Of a stretch of DNA of 64,000 nucleotides, positions 1-9,600 are shown in pieces; the stretch's first letter is position 1; every line of letters starts with the position of its first letter. The notes under the pieces are model-generated. The model did no database searches and was not told where the DNA came from. It was given only the letters and a program-made list of their open reading frames with translations. The stretch spans positions 15,748,001 to 15,812,000 of the forward strand of contig OX637297.1 in assembly GCA_951799445.1 (NCBI GenBank), given 5' to 3'. A program made the translations under genes and the position numbers. The stretch comes from Pseudisothecium myosuroides (Eukaryota; Streptophyta; Bryopsida; Hypnales; Lembophyllaceae).

Positions 1-741
1 AATGGACTCGTACTCTTCTTTTGTGGTGATACCTTTCATTTAGGATTCTATTGTCTCTGTATAAAGTGTACAATAGTTACAAAAGTGGTTTGTTACCACG
101 GTAATCGTAGTTCAATTAAAAATATTAAAGGTATGAACCGGATCATATTAATTGTACCAAAATTAGTTCCCAATTAAATTGGTTAGGTGTACTTTTCCAA
201 TTTACTTATTTTTCACTGAAATGTACTTAATGGCCTTGTCTATATTAGAATCTACATAAAGTATTGTTTATTTTTTCTTGATGGAGTATTATTACACTCA
301 ATACGTACTAAATGTAGAGTATTCAGTTGAGCTTCTGTTAAATGTACTTCTTAGGTTCACTAATTTAATAATGGACATGTACTCTGTTTTTGTGATAATA
401 CCTTCCATATTATATTTCTATTGCCTCTATGCATAGTATACAATAGTTTAAAAAACTAGCTTTTTAAAATGGTCCTCATAGTATATATAAAATAATGGAT
501 GGTATGAACTGTACCATGTGTATTGTGCCTGAAGTAGTTCCCACCCTAAACTAATAAGGTGTACTATTTTAATTACTTATTGCTTCCTAAACGTATTTAG
601 TGGCCTGGTTTGTAATTTATATGTAAAATGTACATAGAGTACTGTAAGAAACCGATGGGGAGATGTACCATACTGATTTACAGTAAATGTATCGAATTCC
701 ACTGAAATTGTGCTTAAAGTACTATTGACTGTTTCATGTAG
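1..741. repeat. AT-rich tandem duplication, period about 369 bp
   Basis: Two imperfect copies of one AT-rich block lie head to tail: the text starting at base 1 (AATGGAC, then GTACTCT) restarts at base 370. Shared landmarks in the same order include a GTGATAATACCTT-like stretch, TACAATAGTT, AGTTCCCA, GGTGTACT and AGTGGCCT. The copies have diverged by substitutions and small indels, so the duplication is old. I see no gene here. The left copy may continue beyond the window edge. Confidence 0.7.
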
Positions 742-1041
742 ATGCACTAGTGGAAAATCAGTGCCCAAATCAACAAAAAATCAACAAGTTTTTGTCAATT
801 TGGGTATTGTATCGATCGTTTTCACACTTTTCTGTTGATTTGGCACTAGTTAACTAAATGGGCAAAATAATTTTGTTGATTCGGGTAGCACAAGTCCAAA
901 AGAACAAAAAAATTAACACTTTTTTGTTGATTTGGACAAAGGGGACCTAAAAATCAACACTTTTTTGTTAAAAAATGGTTACAAGTCGATTTTTGAAACT
1001 ATAGCAGACTTCAGAGGTCATTTAGTCATAGAAAAGTAATT

Positions 1042-1304
1042 TTTTTCGAAAACTTTGAACTAAGAAAAGTTGCACAATAAAACTAAGTTTCACCTCCAAC
1101 AATCCGTTTGTAATTGAGAGCTTTTATAAGAAACTTATGAATAAAAAACCAAGGCAGTGTTTGAAAATGTTAAACCAATTCTTTTTTAAACATTGCCTTG
1201 GTTTTTAATTCATAACTTTCTATTAAAAGCTCCAAATCACAAACAGTTTTTTGGAGATGAATCTTTACTTTATTTTCTAACTTTTCTTAGTTCAAAGTTT
1301 TAAA
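1042..1304. repeat. Internal inverted repeat of the CACTA element
   Basis: Arms of about 115-125 bp (1042-1166 and 1190-1304) are imperfect reverse complements around a loop of roughly 23 bases. Matching pieces include AACTTTGAACTAAGAAAAG against CTTTTCTTAGTTCAAAGTT, and ACCAAGGCAGTG against CATTGCCTTGGT. A transcript would fold into a long hairpin and could feed small-RNA production. Confidence 0.8.
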
Positions 1305-1424
1305 ATAAAAATTTATTTACTATGTGAAAACGGCGTTCAAAGTCTACTGAAATTACACAAAAGAGGCATTTCCAATGTCCGAAGTATATAAGTACCAAGA
1401 AGTACCCCTCATGTGCATACAACA

Positions 1425-1500
1425 TGAAGGGTTGGCTCAATGGTTTCAGAGCCTTGGCCTCCCAAGTAGGAGGTCCAAGGTTCAAGCCTTGGGCTCGGCG
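1425..1500 (+). repeat. tRNA-derived (SINE-head-like) segment with Pol III A and B boxes
   Basis: TGGCTCAATGG at 1433-1443 fits the Pol III A box, and GGTTCAAGCCT at 1479-1489 fits the B box. The spacing of about 36 bp between them is tRNA-like. The CCAAGGTTCAAGCCTTGG stretch also forms a T-arm-like stem. The flanks do not make a clean acceptor stem, so this is not a functional tRNA gene. A tRNA-derived SINE head lying within the CACTA element is the simplest reading. No 3' tail or target duplication was identified. Confidence 0.55.
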
Positions 1501-1899
1501 CATAGTGCCACGTGGGGCTGCCACATGGCCAATCTAGTTGGCGGGCTTCCATGCGGGCAGTCTAGTTGGCGGGCTGCCATGTGGCACTATTTAAGTGATT
1601 AATTTTATTATTTAAAAAAATTGAAAATGAACCAATGAGGTGCTGCCACGTGGCGGCCTCTTAATGGCCTTCGTTTGAAATTTGATTTCTTCAAAAATTT
1701 ATAAATGACCAAATCAACAAAAAAATTAACAAAAAAATTAACACTTTTCTGTTCAGAAGTGCCCAAATTAACTTGTCCAAATCAACAAAAAATTCAACAC
1801 TTTCGTGTTGAATTTTTGTTAATTTGGTCACTGAATTTTCTACTAGTGATGTTATTTTCTTTTAAGTTAGGGGGTATCAATGTGACTCTACTTCTCTGA

Positions 1900-3328
1900 C
1901 GAAGAAGAGGATTATTACTTGAACTGAAATGAAGGCAATGTGTTGGTCATTGTGCAGCTTCTGGCCAAATGTTTGCACACCCTGCATTATCTCCTGCGAA
2001 TTTCACGGAGGGAGCAACTAATCAAGCTGTTGGCTCACCAAAGGCTACAGATTGGGGAGGTGCGAAGTTGGCCAAAATTGACAAAGACAATCATCCAGAA
2101 GAATCCACTGATCCGAAGGAGGAGAAGAAGAGAACCTGGGCTGAAGTGTAGAGTCCGGCTGTGAAATTAAAAGCAAGAAAGAAGAAAAAAGTTGTGCAAA
2201 AGGTCTTCACCAAGAGTGACATGCTTGAAGAGCCTGAATTTAGTTCAGAAACGGAGTCAAGCGAAGATGGGCTCGCAAGGAAGGTGCTGAACCTGCCCTC
2301 TAGCTCTAGTACCTCTATTTCCACTGAAAATATGAGTCTTGTAGGCGATGCGGGTGGAATGGATACAAAAGTTGGGGATGAAGTATTTAAATCAGCGCTT
2401 GGAAATGCTTTGGACTCCATAGTCATCAGTCCCCCTAAAGCATTGTTATCGAGGCTAATGCGCGGACCACGGGATGATGAGACATTCGAAGGAGAGGCTC
2501 AGACGGCGAGGCCACTCGAAGAAACTAGGGATCCAAGAAAAAAACAAAAAGGAGGTAGTAGAGGGAGATGTAGGAGACCGGGTGGGAGTAGTTGGAGGTG
2601 ACGCTGGGGAGGGGATGGGTGCAGAAAATTCAAGTATTGCTGAGCGGCAGGAAGCAGAGTTAAGGGTTGAGATCAGTGAAAAGGTGCCTGAGTTAACCAA
2701 AGCATCTGCGGACAAAAGCTCAAATCCTGAGCTCGAAAAACATGCGCCTGCGATTGTACGTGAGAAGATGGAAGGTGCTCAAATAATTGTTGGGGACGGG
2801 AATGGCAGTGGTGAGGGAAGGAGTTCTGATAAGGGAGTTGCTCTTGAGGTGGTTGTTTGGGAGGAGCAGGTTGCAGGATTAGAGGAAGGAAAACAAAAGC
2901 AAGTGGAGGTGGCGTTGCAATCTGGATCACAAGAAGAAAAGGAGGAAGTCCTAGAAGCATTGCCACTTTCCAAGGAAGAAAAGGATAAGCTTGTTGAAGT
3001 GGCTCCGAAGGCAGCCACAGTGAAGAAAACGAAAACGAAGAGAAGGGAGAAAAAGGAAGTGAAGAGGAATTGCAATGACGTTGATGTTGACGAGGATGCC
3101 CAAACATCGGTAGAGAATTTGTATAATGCAGAGCATAGTTCCTTTCCTGAGTTGAGGAAGATAGCAGTTGGAGAGGTGGATGGCGGTGGTGAGGCAGTAG
3201 CCCCCACTGCGGACCTCACCCCAACCCTTAATCCTCCAGGCAGGAGAAATACAAGGTCGCAGCAAGGAAACTTGACATTGTCTACACAGGTAGATAAAGC
3301 TGGGACAAGGAAGCGTCGACGGTCTTAG
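1900..3328 (+). pseudogene. Damaged acidic/lysine-rich reading frame upstream of the SUVR-like exons
   Basis: A coding-like stretch runs from about 1950 to 3328. Its composition is Glu/Lys-rich with basic clusters such as KARKKKKVVQK and KTKTKRREKKEVKR. It is broken by an in-frame TAG at 2149-2151 and by a frame change near the A-run at about 2537-2545, where one frame ends convincingly and another takes over. It ends at TAG 3326-3328. A possible donor, CAG|GTAGAT after 3289, is phase 0. It is compatible with an acceptor at 3539-3540 (ATATAG) before the pre-SET exon, so this could be the low-complexity N-terminal part of the SUVR-like gene. A decayed retroelement ORF1 is the alternative. I do not see a WIYLD domain. 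The open regions are real; the function is not established. Confidence 0.4.
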
Positions 3329-3540
3329 TATTTGTGACGCTCTTAGTGTTTGTTTACTTAATTTATTGTGCAGTCTTGGTGAGAGTGAAGTTAGCAAGGA
3401 GAGATGTATGCAAGCAAAGCTTTGTATATTGCCTTCAGAGTGGAGGCTGTTAAATCAGAGACCATGCTTTTTGGACTAAACTTCTTGTGTGGATGCTGCG
3501 TGCAGTTCTGATGTAGGTTGTTTGTATGTCTTTCATATAG

Positions 3541-4512
3541 GCTGTACCCTTTTACTATTCTGAAGACGTGTCTCAGGGCTTGGAGGCGATTCCGATTCCT
3601 GTAGATCTACATCATTCACCGATGTGTGCTTTCAAGTATATGGCTACAAGTGTGGTCCATAGCAAGGCCCATGTAGATACTTCTATTGTAGGATTAGGGA
3701 AAGGTGAATTCTGTACTTGTGGCAAGGAAGATTGTCTAAATGCAGTGGTTCCTTGTCAATGTACAAAAGAAACTGGTGGTGAGTTTGCATATAATCCTAC
3801 TGGGTTGCTGAAGGACCATTTTCTGCAAACTAGTGGTCATTCATATAGGACTTTCATTAGGGAGTGTAATGTTAAATGTGGATGCCACAGTAAATGTGGT
3901 AATCGTGTGGTTCAACGGGGGATGAAGTACTCAGTAGAAGTTTACCATACAATGCACATGGGATGGGGGATTCGAGCTCTTGAGTCTATCCCGAAAGGTG
4001 CGTATGTATTTGAATTGACTGGAGAGATATTGACAAATGCAGAGATGGAGATTAGAAACCTTGTAGTCCATGATGGTCCATCATACGCATTGCAGCTTGA
4101 TGCTGATTGGGCCACTGAACAGAAGTCGAATGATAGCACGGCTTTGCTCTTGGATGCCACTCACTATAGGAATGTCGCAAGATTTTTGAATCACAGGTTT
4201 GACATGTACTTTGTCCTAGTAAGTGTTCATTGTGTGTATTAATGCACCTGGGTTCTAATTGGCATTGCTCTAATCTTGTGCAGATGTGGAGATGCTAACC
4301 TCATCGACATGCTGGTCAAGATTGAGAACGCTGGGAAGAGCTTCTATCACGTTGCATTCTTCACGAAACGAATGATTAAAGCCAAGGAGGGGTTGACATG
4401 GGATTATGGCATTGATTTCAATGATCATAACCCGCAATTGGGTCAAAACGGGGTAATAGGAGCCAATTTCTCTGTAACCACTCCTTTTGGGGGACCATTA
4501 TTGATTGTGTAG
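3541..4512 (+). CDS. SUVR-like histone lysine methyltransferase, pre-SET plus SET, partial or truncated
   Basis: Two exons are supported: 3541-4196 and 4284-4512, with an 87-bp GT-AG intron. The junction rebuilds the SET motif NHRCGDAN across the splice. The first exon opens after an AG at 3539-3540 with no ATG, so upstream coding is expected. It holds a nine-cysteine pre-SET zinc cluster (CTCGKEDC, PCQC, ECNVKCGCHSKCGNR) followed by SET motifs GWGIRALESIPKG, ELTGEILT and RFLNHRC. The second exon has FYHVAFFT and LTWDYGIDFND. This order and wording match plant SUVR1/2/4 proteins, which act on H3K9 in chromatin. Oddities: the usual Glu of ELTxDYG is Gly here, and after FNDH the reading frame diverges. 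It ends at TAG 4512 without the post-SET CxC...C motif. It may be a decaying copy, or the last exon may be missed. Confidence 0.8.
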
Positions 4513-6090
4513 CTCAAAGTTTATTAGAGTTCTCCAAAATAAAGATGCCCCATGTTTCATAATTGTTATAGTGACATGTTTGACTAATATTTAGTCTATG
4601 ATGTCATCATTTCATCTTAATTAAGTACAAAAATAGGAGTTGTAACTAGTGCTTTTTACTCCTTTGTTGAATTTGAGAATAGACTATATTGAAACTTTTT
4701 AATTGAAAAAAATAATATTTTGAATAGAATATGTCAATGTTGACAACTTTGAATCATTTTTAGATCTAATTTTGATGAAATTGATGATGTTTTTGAGTAG
4801 AACATTTGTGAGCTCCCAATTTGTCACTTGGGACTCGTAGAATTATTTTTTTTGAAATTTGCAATTTAAAGTTGATAAAAGTATAGAAAAATCCATAAAA
4901 AGAGTGTAGAACCGAAATAGGGTTGTGTCATACCCATTATAGCATTTGGTCTAGATTTGTGTTTTTTACTTAGAATCCCCCAAACCTTGCCTAAAAATGG
5001 TATAGAAATAACGAAAAGGTTAGATTTGGAGGATTCGAGTCACACAGCCCCAAAAGGGCTAAATCCCACCATGAATGTGGCGATTCATGGCTAGGTCGGT
5101 CCGAGGGATCCACAGTGAGGCCACTAGGTCGGGTCCTAGAGTTAGATTTAGAATTCCCCATTAGATCGACGAATTCCCAAAATCCCGATTGTTAGCATGC
5201 AGGAGCCACTCACGCAAGACCGGGCCCGTGGAGGAATCTACAGCCCAAGGATGGTGTTCTAGGGTGAATCCCATGCCAGGAGTCCAACGGCAAAATCGGT
5301 TCGCCAAGATTCCTCCACCTGCAGAAGATTCCCGCACCGTCGCTAATTCGAGGAGATGGCCAGTTGTAAATCTCCATTGACCAATCGTGCCAGGTACGGA
5401 AACACACTCGCACGTCTTTCATGCAACTCCCTGAGAGGTCACGTGAAAAATCCCGGCATCTTCCGACTTGCAGAAGAACCTTTTTCCAGGTGGTCAACCC
5501 TCCTAACTTCCAACGGGAATTTCATGGAAATTACCCAGGTTACAATAAAATCTCACTAAAAATTAGACTAGCTTGTTTTATGTTAATAATGCGCTCCGTG
5601 AAGTTTCACGACATTCCGATAGCGACAAGTACCCGAACCGGCGAGATTCCTCGGGAATTAACCACGTGGCGGGGTCCCCGCCACGTTGACCGGCATTCCG
5701 GGACCATACGATGGCGAAACGAAGTCAACCAAAAGTCCTTCCCGACTCTCTCGCACCTACCGGAGACCCTAGGCTATTCACATTTCTCAAAATAGGAGAC
5801 CCCCAAGATCTAGGATTTTACCACGATTTGGTTTTTAAACTAAATTAGCCTACGATGGGTTTTTGGCCTCGGTACGGGGGGTAAAGGGGTCTAAGACTAA
5901 ACACGGCGTTCTGGATCCAACGGCGCATCCGTTCGGCGATTGGAGCTAATCTCCAAAAGTTAGGATGTTGGTCCAGCATAGATGGTAGAAGTAGAAATTT
6001 AGGATGTAGGATGAAAATCTTTGAGGATGAGGATGAAAATCCCCGTTGATAAGGTTACCTTAAAACTCTAGAGGGAGGGGTGAGCCCTTG
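4513..6090. other. Non-coding stretch downstream of the SUVR-like gene
   Basis: No coding frame stands out. From 4513 to about 5000 it is AT-rich. From about 5040 to 5950 the base composition rises in G+C and is rich in CCGG and GGATCC-like words, resembling the flanks of the ORF elements elsewhere in the window, but no boundaries were found. The open frames at 5189-5795 overlap on both strands and lack family similarity, so I did not annotate them. Confidence 0.5.
5664..5686. promoter_or_regulatory. 23-bp near-perfect palindrome containing a G-box core
   Basis: ACGTGGCGGGG and its exact reverse complement flank a single T, giving an 11-bp stem. With the preceding CC it contains CCACGTGG, a G-box (CACGTG) as bound by plant bZIP and bHLH factors. 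It lies about 410 bp upstream of the TATA box at 6097. Whether it acts as a promoter element is inference. Confidence 0.5.
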
Positions 6091-6096
6091 GAAACC

Positions 6097-6103
6097 TATA
6101 TAA
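6097..6103 (+). promoter_or_regulatory. Strong TATA box
   Basis: CTATATAAGGG is followed about 20 bases later by a TC-rich initiator-like tract (TTTCTCTCTCTAG), as in plant Pol II promoters. Upstream (about 5990-6090) is G+A-rich. Downstream to about 7500 is a leader-like region without a long frame but full of short repeats, so this may be the promoter of an old retroelement or of a non-coding transcript. No paired LTR was found. Confidence 0.6.
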
Positions 6104-6529
6104 GGGCCTCATTTCTCTCTCTAGAACACCCCCAATTCTTGTTTTGGGTCCGTGGGTCCAAGTTATTTTGGATATTTTGGCGTTTGAAGCCAAAAACCTC
6201 TACGGTGTTTTCGGAGCACTTTTGGCTCCATTGTTGCTTATTTTCAAGCTTTGAAGGTCCTTGGGGGTCCTTCTACCTTGCTTTGTGTACTCTTTTGTGA
6301 AGTTTTTGGTACCTTGTTGTAAGTGGAGAGCCTCTCTCTCCCTCTTGTACGTGTTGTGGTCTAACTTGTGAAGTTTTAGAGTCTTTTTGTATCTTGCACT
6401 AATCCTAAAGTCACCCCCAACCGTACCTTGGCGATGCCGCTTTGGGGGGCCTTTAGCGTGTGAGCTTTGTATTGCCACGTGATCTAACTTGTGTGTTTTC
6501 TCTTTGTGTTTTTCTTACACCTTCTTCTA

Positions 6530-6800
6530 ACCTTCTCCTTGTTGAGTGGACCCCCCTCCGGGACGGCGAAGCTTTGAACCTCCTTTGTGCATGTTTTCTA
6601 AAGTTATCCCAAACCCTCTTCTAATCTTCTCTTTGTTGAGTGGACCCCCCTCCGGGACGGCGAAGCTTTGAACTAGTGACAAAGTTGAAGTCCTAAAGCG
6701 TGTGTTAAAAGTGTAGACGGCGGAGCTTTGAACCCCCGAGGTGCCAAGAAGTCCTAAAGTTGGTGTTAAAACCAATCTAACGGCGAAGCTTTGCACCTCC
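6530..6800 (+). repeat. Tandem repeat, 94-bp period, GACGGCGAAGCTTTG core
   Basis: GTTGAGTGGACCCCCCTCCG followed by GGACGGCGAAGCTTTGAAC occurs at 6541 and again at 6635 (94 bp apart). Shorter copies of the CGGCG(A/G)AGCTTTG core follow near 6718 and 6780. Repeats of this kind in a leader usually arise by slippage or unequal exchange. No coding meaning is evident. Confidence 0.75.
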
Positions 6801-6869
6801 CTCGTGTTTAGTTCCAAAGTCTAGTTTCCAAGACCTTTGTGGAAACCTCCAGAGTTTAGCTTCCAAGAT

Positions 6870-7190
6870 ATATAGGTTCTTTTGCATTTAGTGAAGTTTA
6901 GTTGTTCCCCAAGTGTTTAGTGAATCTGAGTGTTCCCCAAGTTAGTGTGTCTAAGTTGCTCCCCAAGTGTTTAGTGAGTCTGGGTGTTCCCCAAGTTTTA
7001 GTGTGACTAAGTTGTTCCCCAAGTTCTATTTTCCCCAAGTCTTATTTTCCCAAAGTTCTATTTCCCTCAAGTCCTATTTTCCCCAAGTTTATTTTCCCCA
7101 AGTTTGTTTTCCCCAAGTTTGTTTTCCCCAAGTTCTATTTTCCCCAAGTTTTATTTTCTCCAAGTTTTCTTTCCCTTAGTTCACCAAAAA
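6870..7190 (+). repeat. CCCCAAGT microrepeat tract
   Basis: The word TTCCCCAAGT recurs many times with 10-30 bp spacing, first as GTTCCCCAAGTGTTTAGTG (6913-7015) and then as a tighter TTTTCCCCAAGTTCTA series (7015-7170). It is strongly pyrimidine/purine phased. The open frame through it is an artefact of the repeat. Confidence 0.8.
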
Positions 7191-7236
7191 TCCAGTTTGC
7201 CCAAAAATCCAATTTTCCCTTAGTAGTCAAGGTCCA

Positions 7237-7385
7237 GAGCCAAAACAGACCAGATCAAGTCGAGAACCAAACAGACCAGATCAAGTCGAGAACCAAACAG
7301 ACCAGATCAGTCGAGAACCAAACAGACCAGATCAAGTTGGGAGCCAGAACAGACCAGATCAAGTCGAGAACCGAACCAGACCAGG
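7237..7385 (+). repeat. 26-bp tandem repeat (CAGACCAGATCAAGTCGAGA)
   Basis: Five to six copies of CAGACCAGATCAAGTCGAGA plus ACCAAA occur at a 26-bp period, with small indels in the fourth and fifth copies. It lies immediately downstream of the CCCCAAGT tract. Confidence 0.85.
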
Positions 7386-7412
7386 TCACATCATCCAAAC
7401 ATCAAAAGAAAA

Positions 7413-7447
7413 CAAATAAATAAATAAATTATTTATTTATTTATTTT
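7413..7447. repeat. Inverted tetranucleotide microsatellite (AAAT)n(ATTT)n
   Basis: About four AAAT units run directly into about four ATTT units, making a self-complementary 30-35 bp stem with almost no loop. Such sequences readily extrude cruciforms and block polymerases. Confidence 0.85.
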
Positions 7448-7449
7448 TG

Positions 7450-8110
7450 AACCCGACCCCCCAACAGCTAGCCAGCCAGCCGGGAGGCCAGGCTTGGTCC
7501 GGCAGGCAGTTGGGGCCCCAGTTCGGTCCCCATTTTTGAACTCCTTTTTCTTGATTTTTGGTTTCTCTCACACTAGATAAACAAAACAAAGGAAAATGGG
7601 GGGCTGACCTATTGCTAAGTAGGGATTAGGGTCTAAAATCAAAAAGGGAGAAGGGAGAAAAGAGCGGAGCACCACCGTACTTGCACACAAGGAAGTCTCA
7701 CCCTCACCAACAACTACAAAACACTCTACACACAATGGAGGAAGGATAGAGAACAATCGAATGAAATAGGGGAGAGGTGAGAGAGACGATAAATAGTGAC
7801 CTAGGCTTAGGCTTAGGTAGGATTAGAAAAGGAAATCTTGAGAATTTGTGGTGACCGTTGGGAGGAGGATTAGGATGACACAAAGGCAAATTGTGTAAGA
7901 GGGTAGGAAGAACATTTAAACCCTTCTCGTAGTTTGAAACCATAGTGTAAGACTCATAAAAGCTTAGGTGGAATAGTGCTAGTGTAGAAGAGAGGGGAAG
8001 AAAGAAAAGAAAAGGAAGAAGGAAAAGAGGGAGTTTAGATCATCAAAAATTGTAATATTTTCTCAATAAGCGGTGAGCTTGAAGAAAAATTCAAAACAAA
8101 GCCAAAGACT
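7450..8110. other. Non-coding stretch, A-rich on the plus strand
   Basis: This stretch has a short G+C-rich part (7450-7540, repeated CCAGCCAGCC), then a purine-rich plus strand with GGGAGAAGGGAGAAAAG and GAAGAAAGAAAAGAAAAGGAAGAAGG tracts. Minus-strand frames at 7568-7943 are merely stop-poor pyrimidine tracts. No gene is seen. Confidence 0.5.
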
Positions 8111-8113
8111 ACC

Positions 8114-8188
8114 ATGGAGCGTGAGGATGTACACGTGGACGTGGACGAAGTCATTTCCGACACCGGTAGTGAAGAGGTGAATTTTTGA
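8114..8188 (+). CDS. Possible short ORF or first exon (24 aa)
   Basis: The ATG sits in an ideal context (ACCATGG). The peptide is very acidic, beginning MEREDVHVDVDEV, and stops at 8186-8188. A potential donor, GAG|GTGAAT, lies at 8176/8177, so it could be a 5' exon whose partner is not visible; the next 1.4 kb is repeat-like. The 6-8 kb region upstream may be its promoter and leader. No family is recognised. Confidence 0.25.
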   Translation: MEREDVHVDVDEVISDTGSEEVNF

Positions 8189-8229
8189 TTTAGTCTTTGA
8201 TGTTTCTCCCTAATTAGCATTTATTTTCC

Positions 8230-9600
8230 TAATCAGCCCTTAGAGTGTGATTAGCATCCGTGAGTAGTGCAAATTAGAAGTTTAGATTCAAAAGTCTATA
8301 GATTAGTGATAGGGGTTTCCGAAAACATCTTATAATTAAGATTTGACCGTAAACTGACCGCGTTAGGCTAAGTTAAGCGGTAGGGGGTAGGACGGAGGAA
8401 TTTTGAGTAGAAATCATCCAAAAAGAATCATGGACGGACCTTAGGGGTTTAAATTAGAAAGAGAATTTAGGATTAAAATTAGGGATTAATTAGCGGTTAG
8501 AATTAGAATCAATTTACATTTTATTTCTTAAAGTTAAAATTCTAAGGTCAAAATCTAGAGTTAACTTTGGGAAGTTAAAAAGTAGAATTAATTTGGAAGT
8601 TTAACTTAGGGGATTAAAATTTCCAGTGAAACCTTAGGGTAGCTTAGAAAAGGAAGTTAGGGTTAATTAGGAGTAAAGAATTCCGAGTGGGAAGTAGAAA
8701 TTAAAAAGTAAAACCTTGGACTAAATTTAGGGGGTAGAAATTACGAGTAGATTTTTAGTTAGAAATAGAGTTAAAATTAGAAGTCAAAACTCAGAGTAAA
8801 CTGTGGAAGTAAGTTTAGAAGTTAAGCCCTAGAGTTAAAAAGTTGGAGTTAAATTTAGGAGGATAACACTTAGAGTTAAACTAGGATTAAAACAATAGGA
8901 TTAAAGTTGGAAGTAGAAAGTCAAAAGTCAAAAGTCAAAAGTTAAGATTAAATTTAAAGGTTAAACTTTAGAGTCAATTGGGGAGTAAAAAGTTATAGTG
9001 AAAGGCTAAAAGTAGAAGCTAAAAGTTAAGAGGTAGAAGTTAAAGTTAGAGTTAGTTGTTGGAAGTAGAAAAGATCTAGAGTCAAAGTGAAAACATAGAG
9101 TCAAACCTAGAGGTTAAAATTTAGAATTAATTCTAGAAGTAAAAACTTAGAGTTAAAAGTTAAAACATAGAGTTAAAATTCAAGGGTAAATCTTAGAGTT
9201 AATTTAGGAGTAAAAACTTAGAGTTAAAAGTTAAAACATAGAGTTAAAATTCAAGGGTAAATCTTAGAGTTAATTTAGGAGTAAAAACTTAGAGTTAAAA
9301 GTTAAAACATAGAGTTAAAATTCAAGGGTAAATCTTAGAGTTAATTTAGGAGTAAAAACTTAGAGTTAAAAGTTAAAACATAGAGTTAAAATTCAAGGGT
9401 AAATCTTAGAGTTAATTTAGGAATAGAAACCTAGAGTCAAAAGTCAAAACATCAAGCACAAGTCTGTAGTTAATATTTAAGAATCAAGTTAAAGAAGTAA
9501 AATCTAGAGTTACATTCCGAAGTTGGAACTTTAGGGGTAGTTTTTAAAAGTAGAACTCCTAGGTGAAGTCTTAGAAACCCAAGATAGTCTTAGGGGTTCA
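8230..9600 (+). repeat. Low-complexity AGAGTTAAAA field with a 71-bp tandem core
   Basis: The stretch is dominated by variants of TAGAGTTAAAA and GAAGTAGAAGTTAAAA. At about 9130-9430 it becomes an almost exact 71-bp tandem repeat: the marker CAAGGGTAAATCTTAGAGTT recurs at 9181, 9252, 9323 and 9394. The tandem copies are nearly identical, so that expansion is recent, while the surrounding field is older. No gene is seen. Confidence 0.85.

Larger units (their letters stand above)
745..1848. mobile_element. Non-autonomous CACTA (En/Spm-type) DNA transposon, 1.1 kb
   Basis: The element starts CACTAGTGGAAAATCAGTG and ends with the inverted equivalent, TTTTCTACTAGTG. CACTAGTAGAAAA-type ends are characteristic of plant CACTA transposons. 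The flanks are an exact ATG on both sides (742-744 and 1849-1851), the 3-bp target duplication expected of this superfamily. Subterminal regions repeat short motifs such as AAATCAACAAAAAA and TTTTTGTTGATTTGG in both orientations, as CACTA transposase-binding regions do. No transposase is present, so it would depend on an autonomous relative. It contains an internal hairpin (1042-1304) and a tRNA-like segment (about 1425-1500), probably acquired or inserted sequences. Confidence 0.93.

Noticed and set aside
1425..1500. A functional tRNA gene
   Set aside because: A and B boxes are present but no acceptor stem or clean cloverleaf can be folded. It is better explained as a tRNA-derived repeat.
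5189..6817. LTR retrotransposon with its LTR at 5-6.5 kb
   Set aside because: There is a TATA box and leader-like text, but no second LTR, primer site or gag-pol was found in the window. It is kept only as a promoter-like site.
7237..7385. CRISPR array
   Set aside because: The 26-bp repeats are head to tail without spacers, in a plant-type genome. It is an ordinary tandem repeat.
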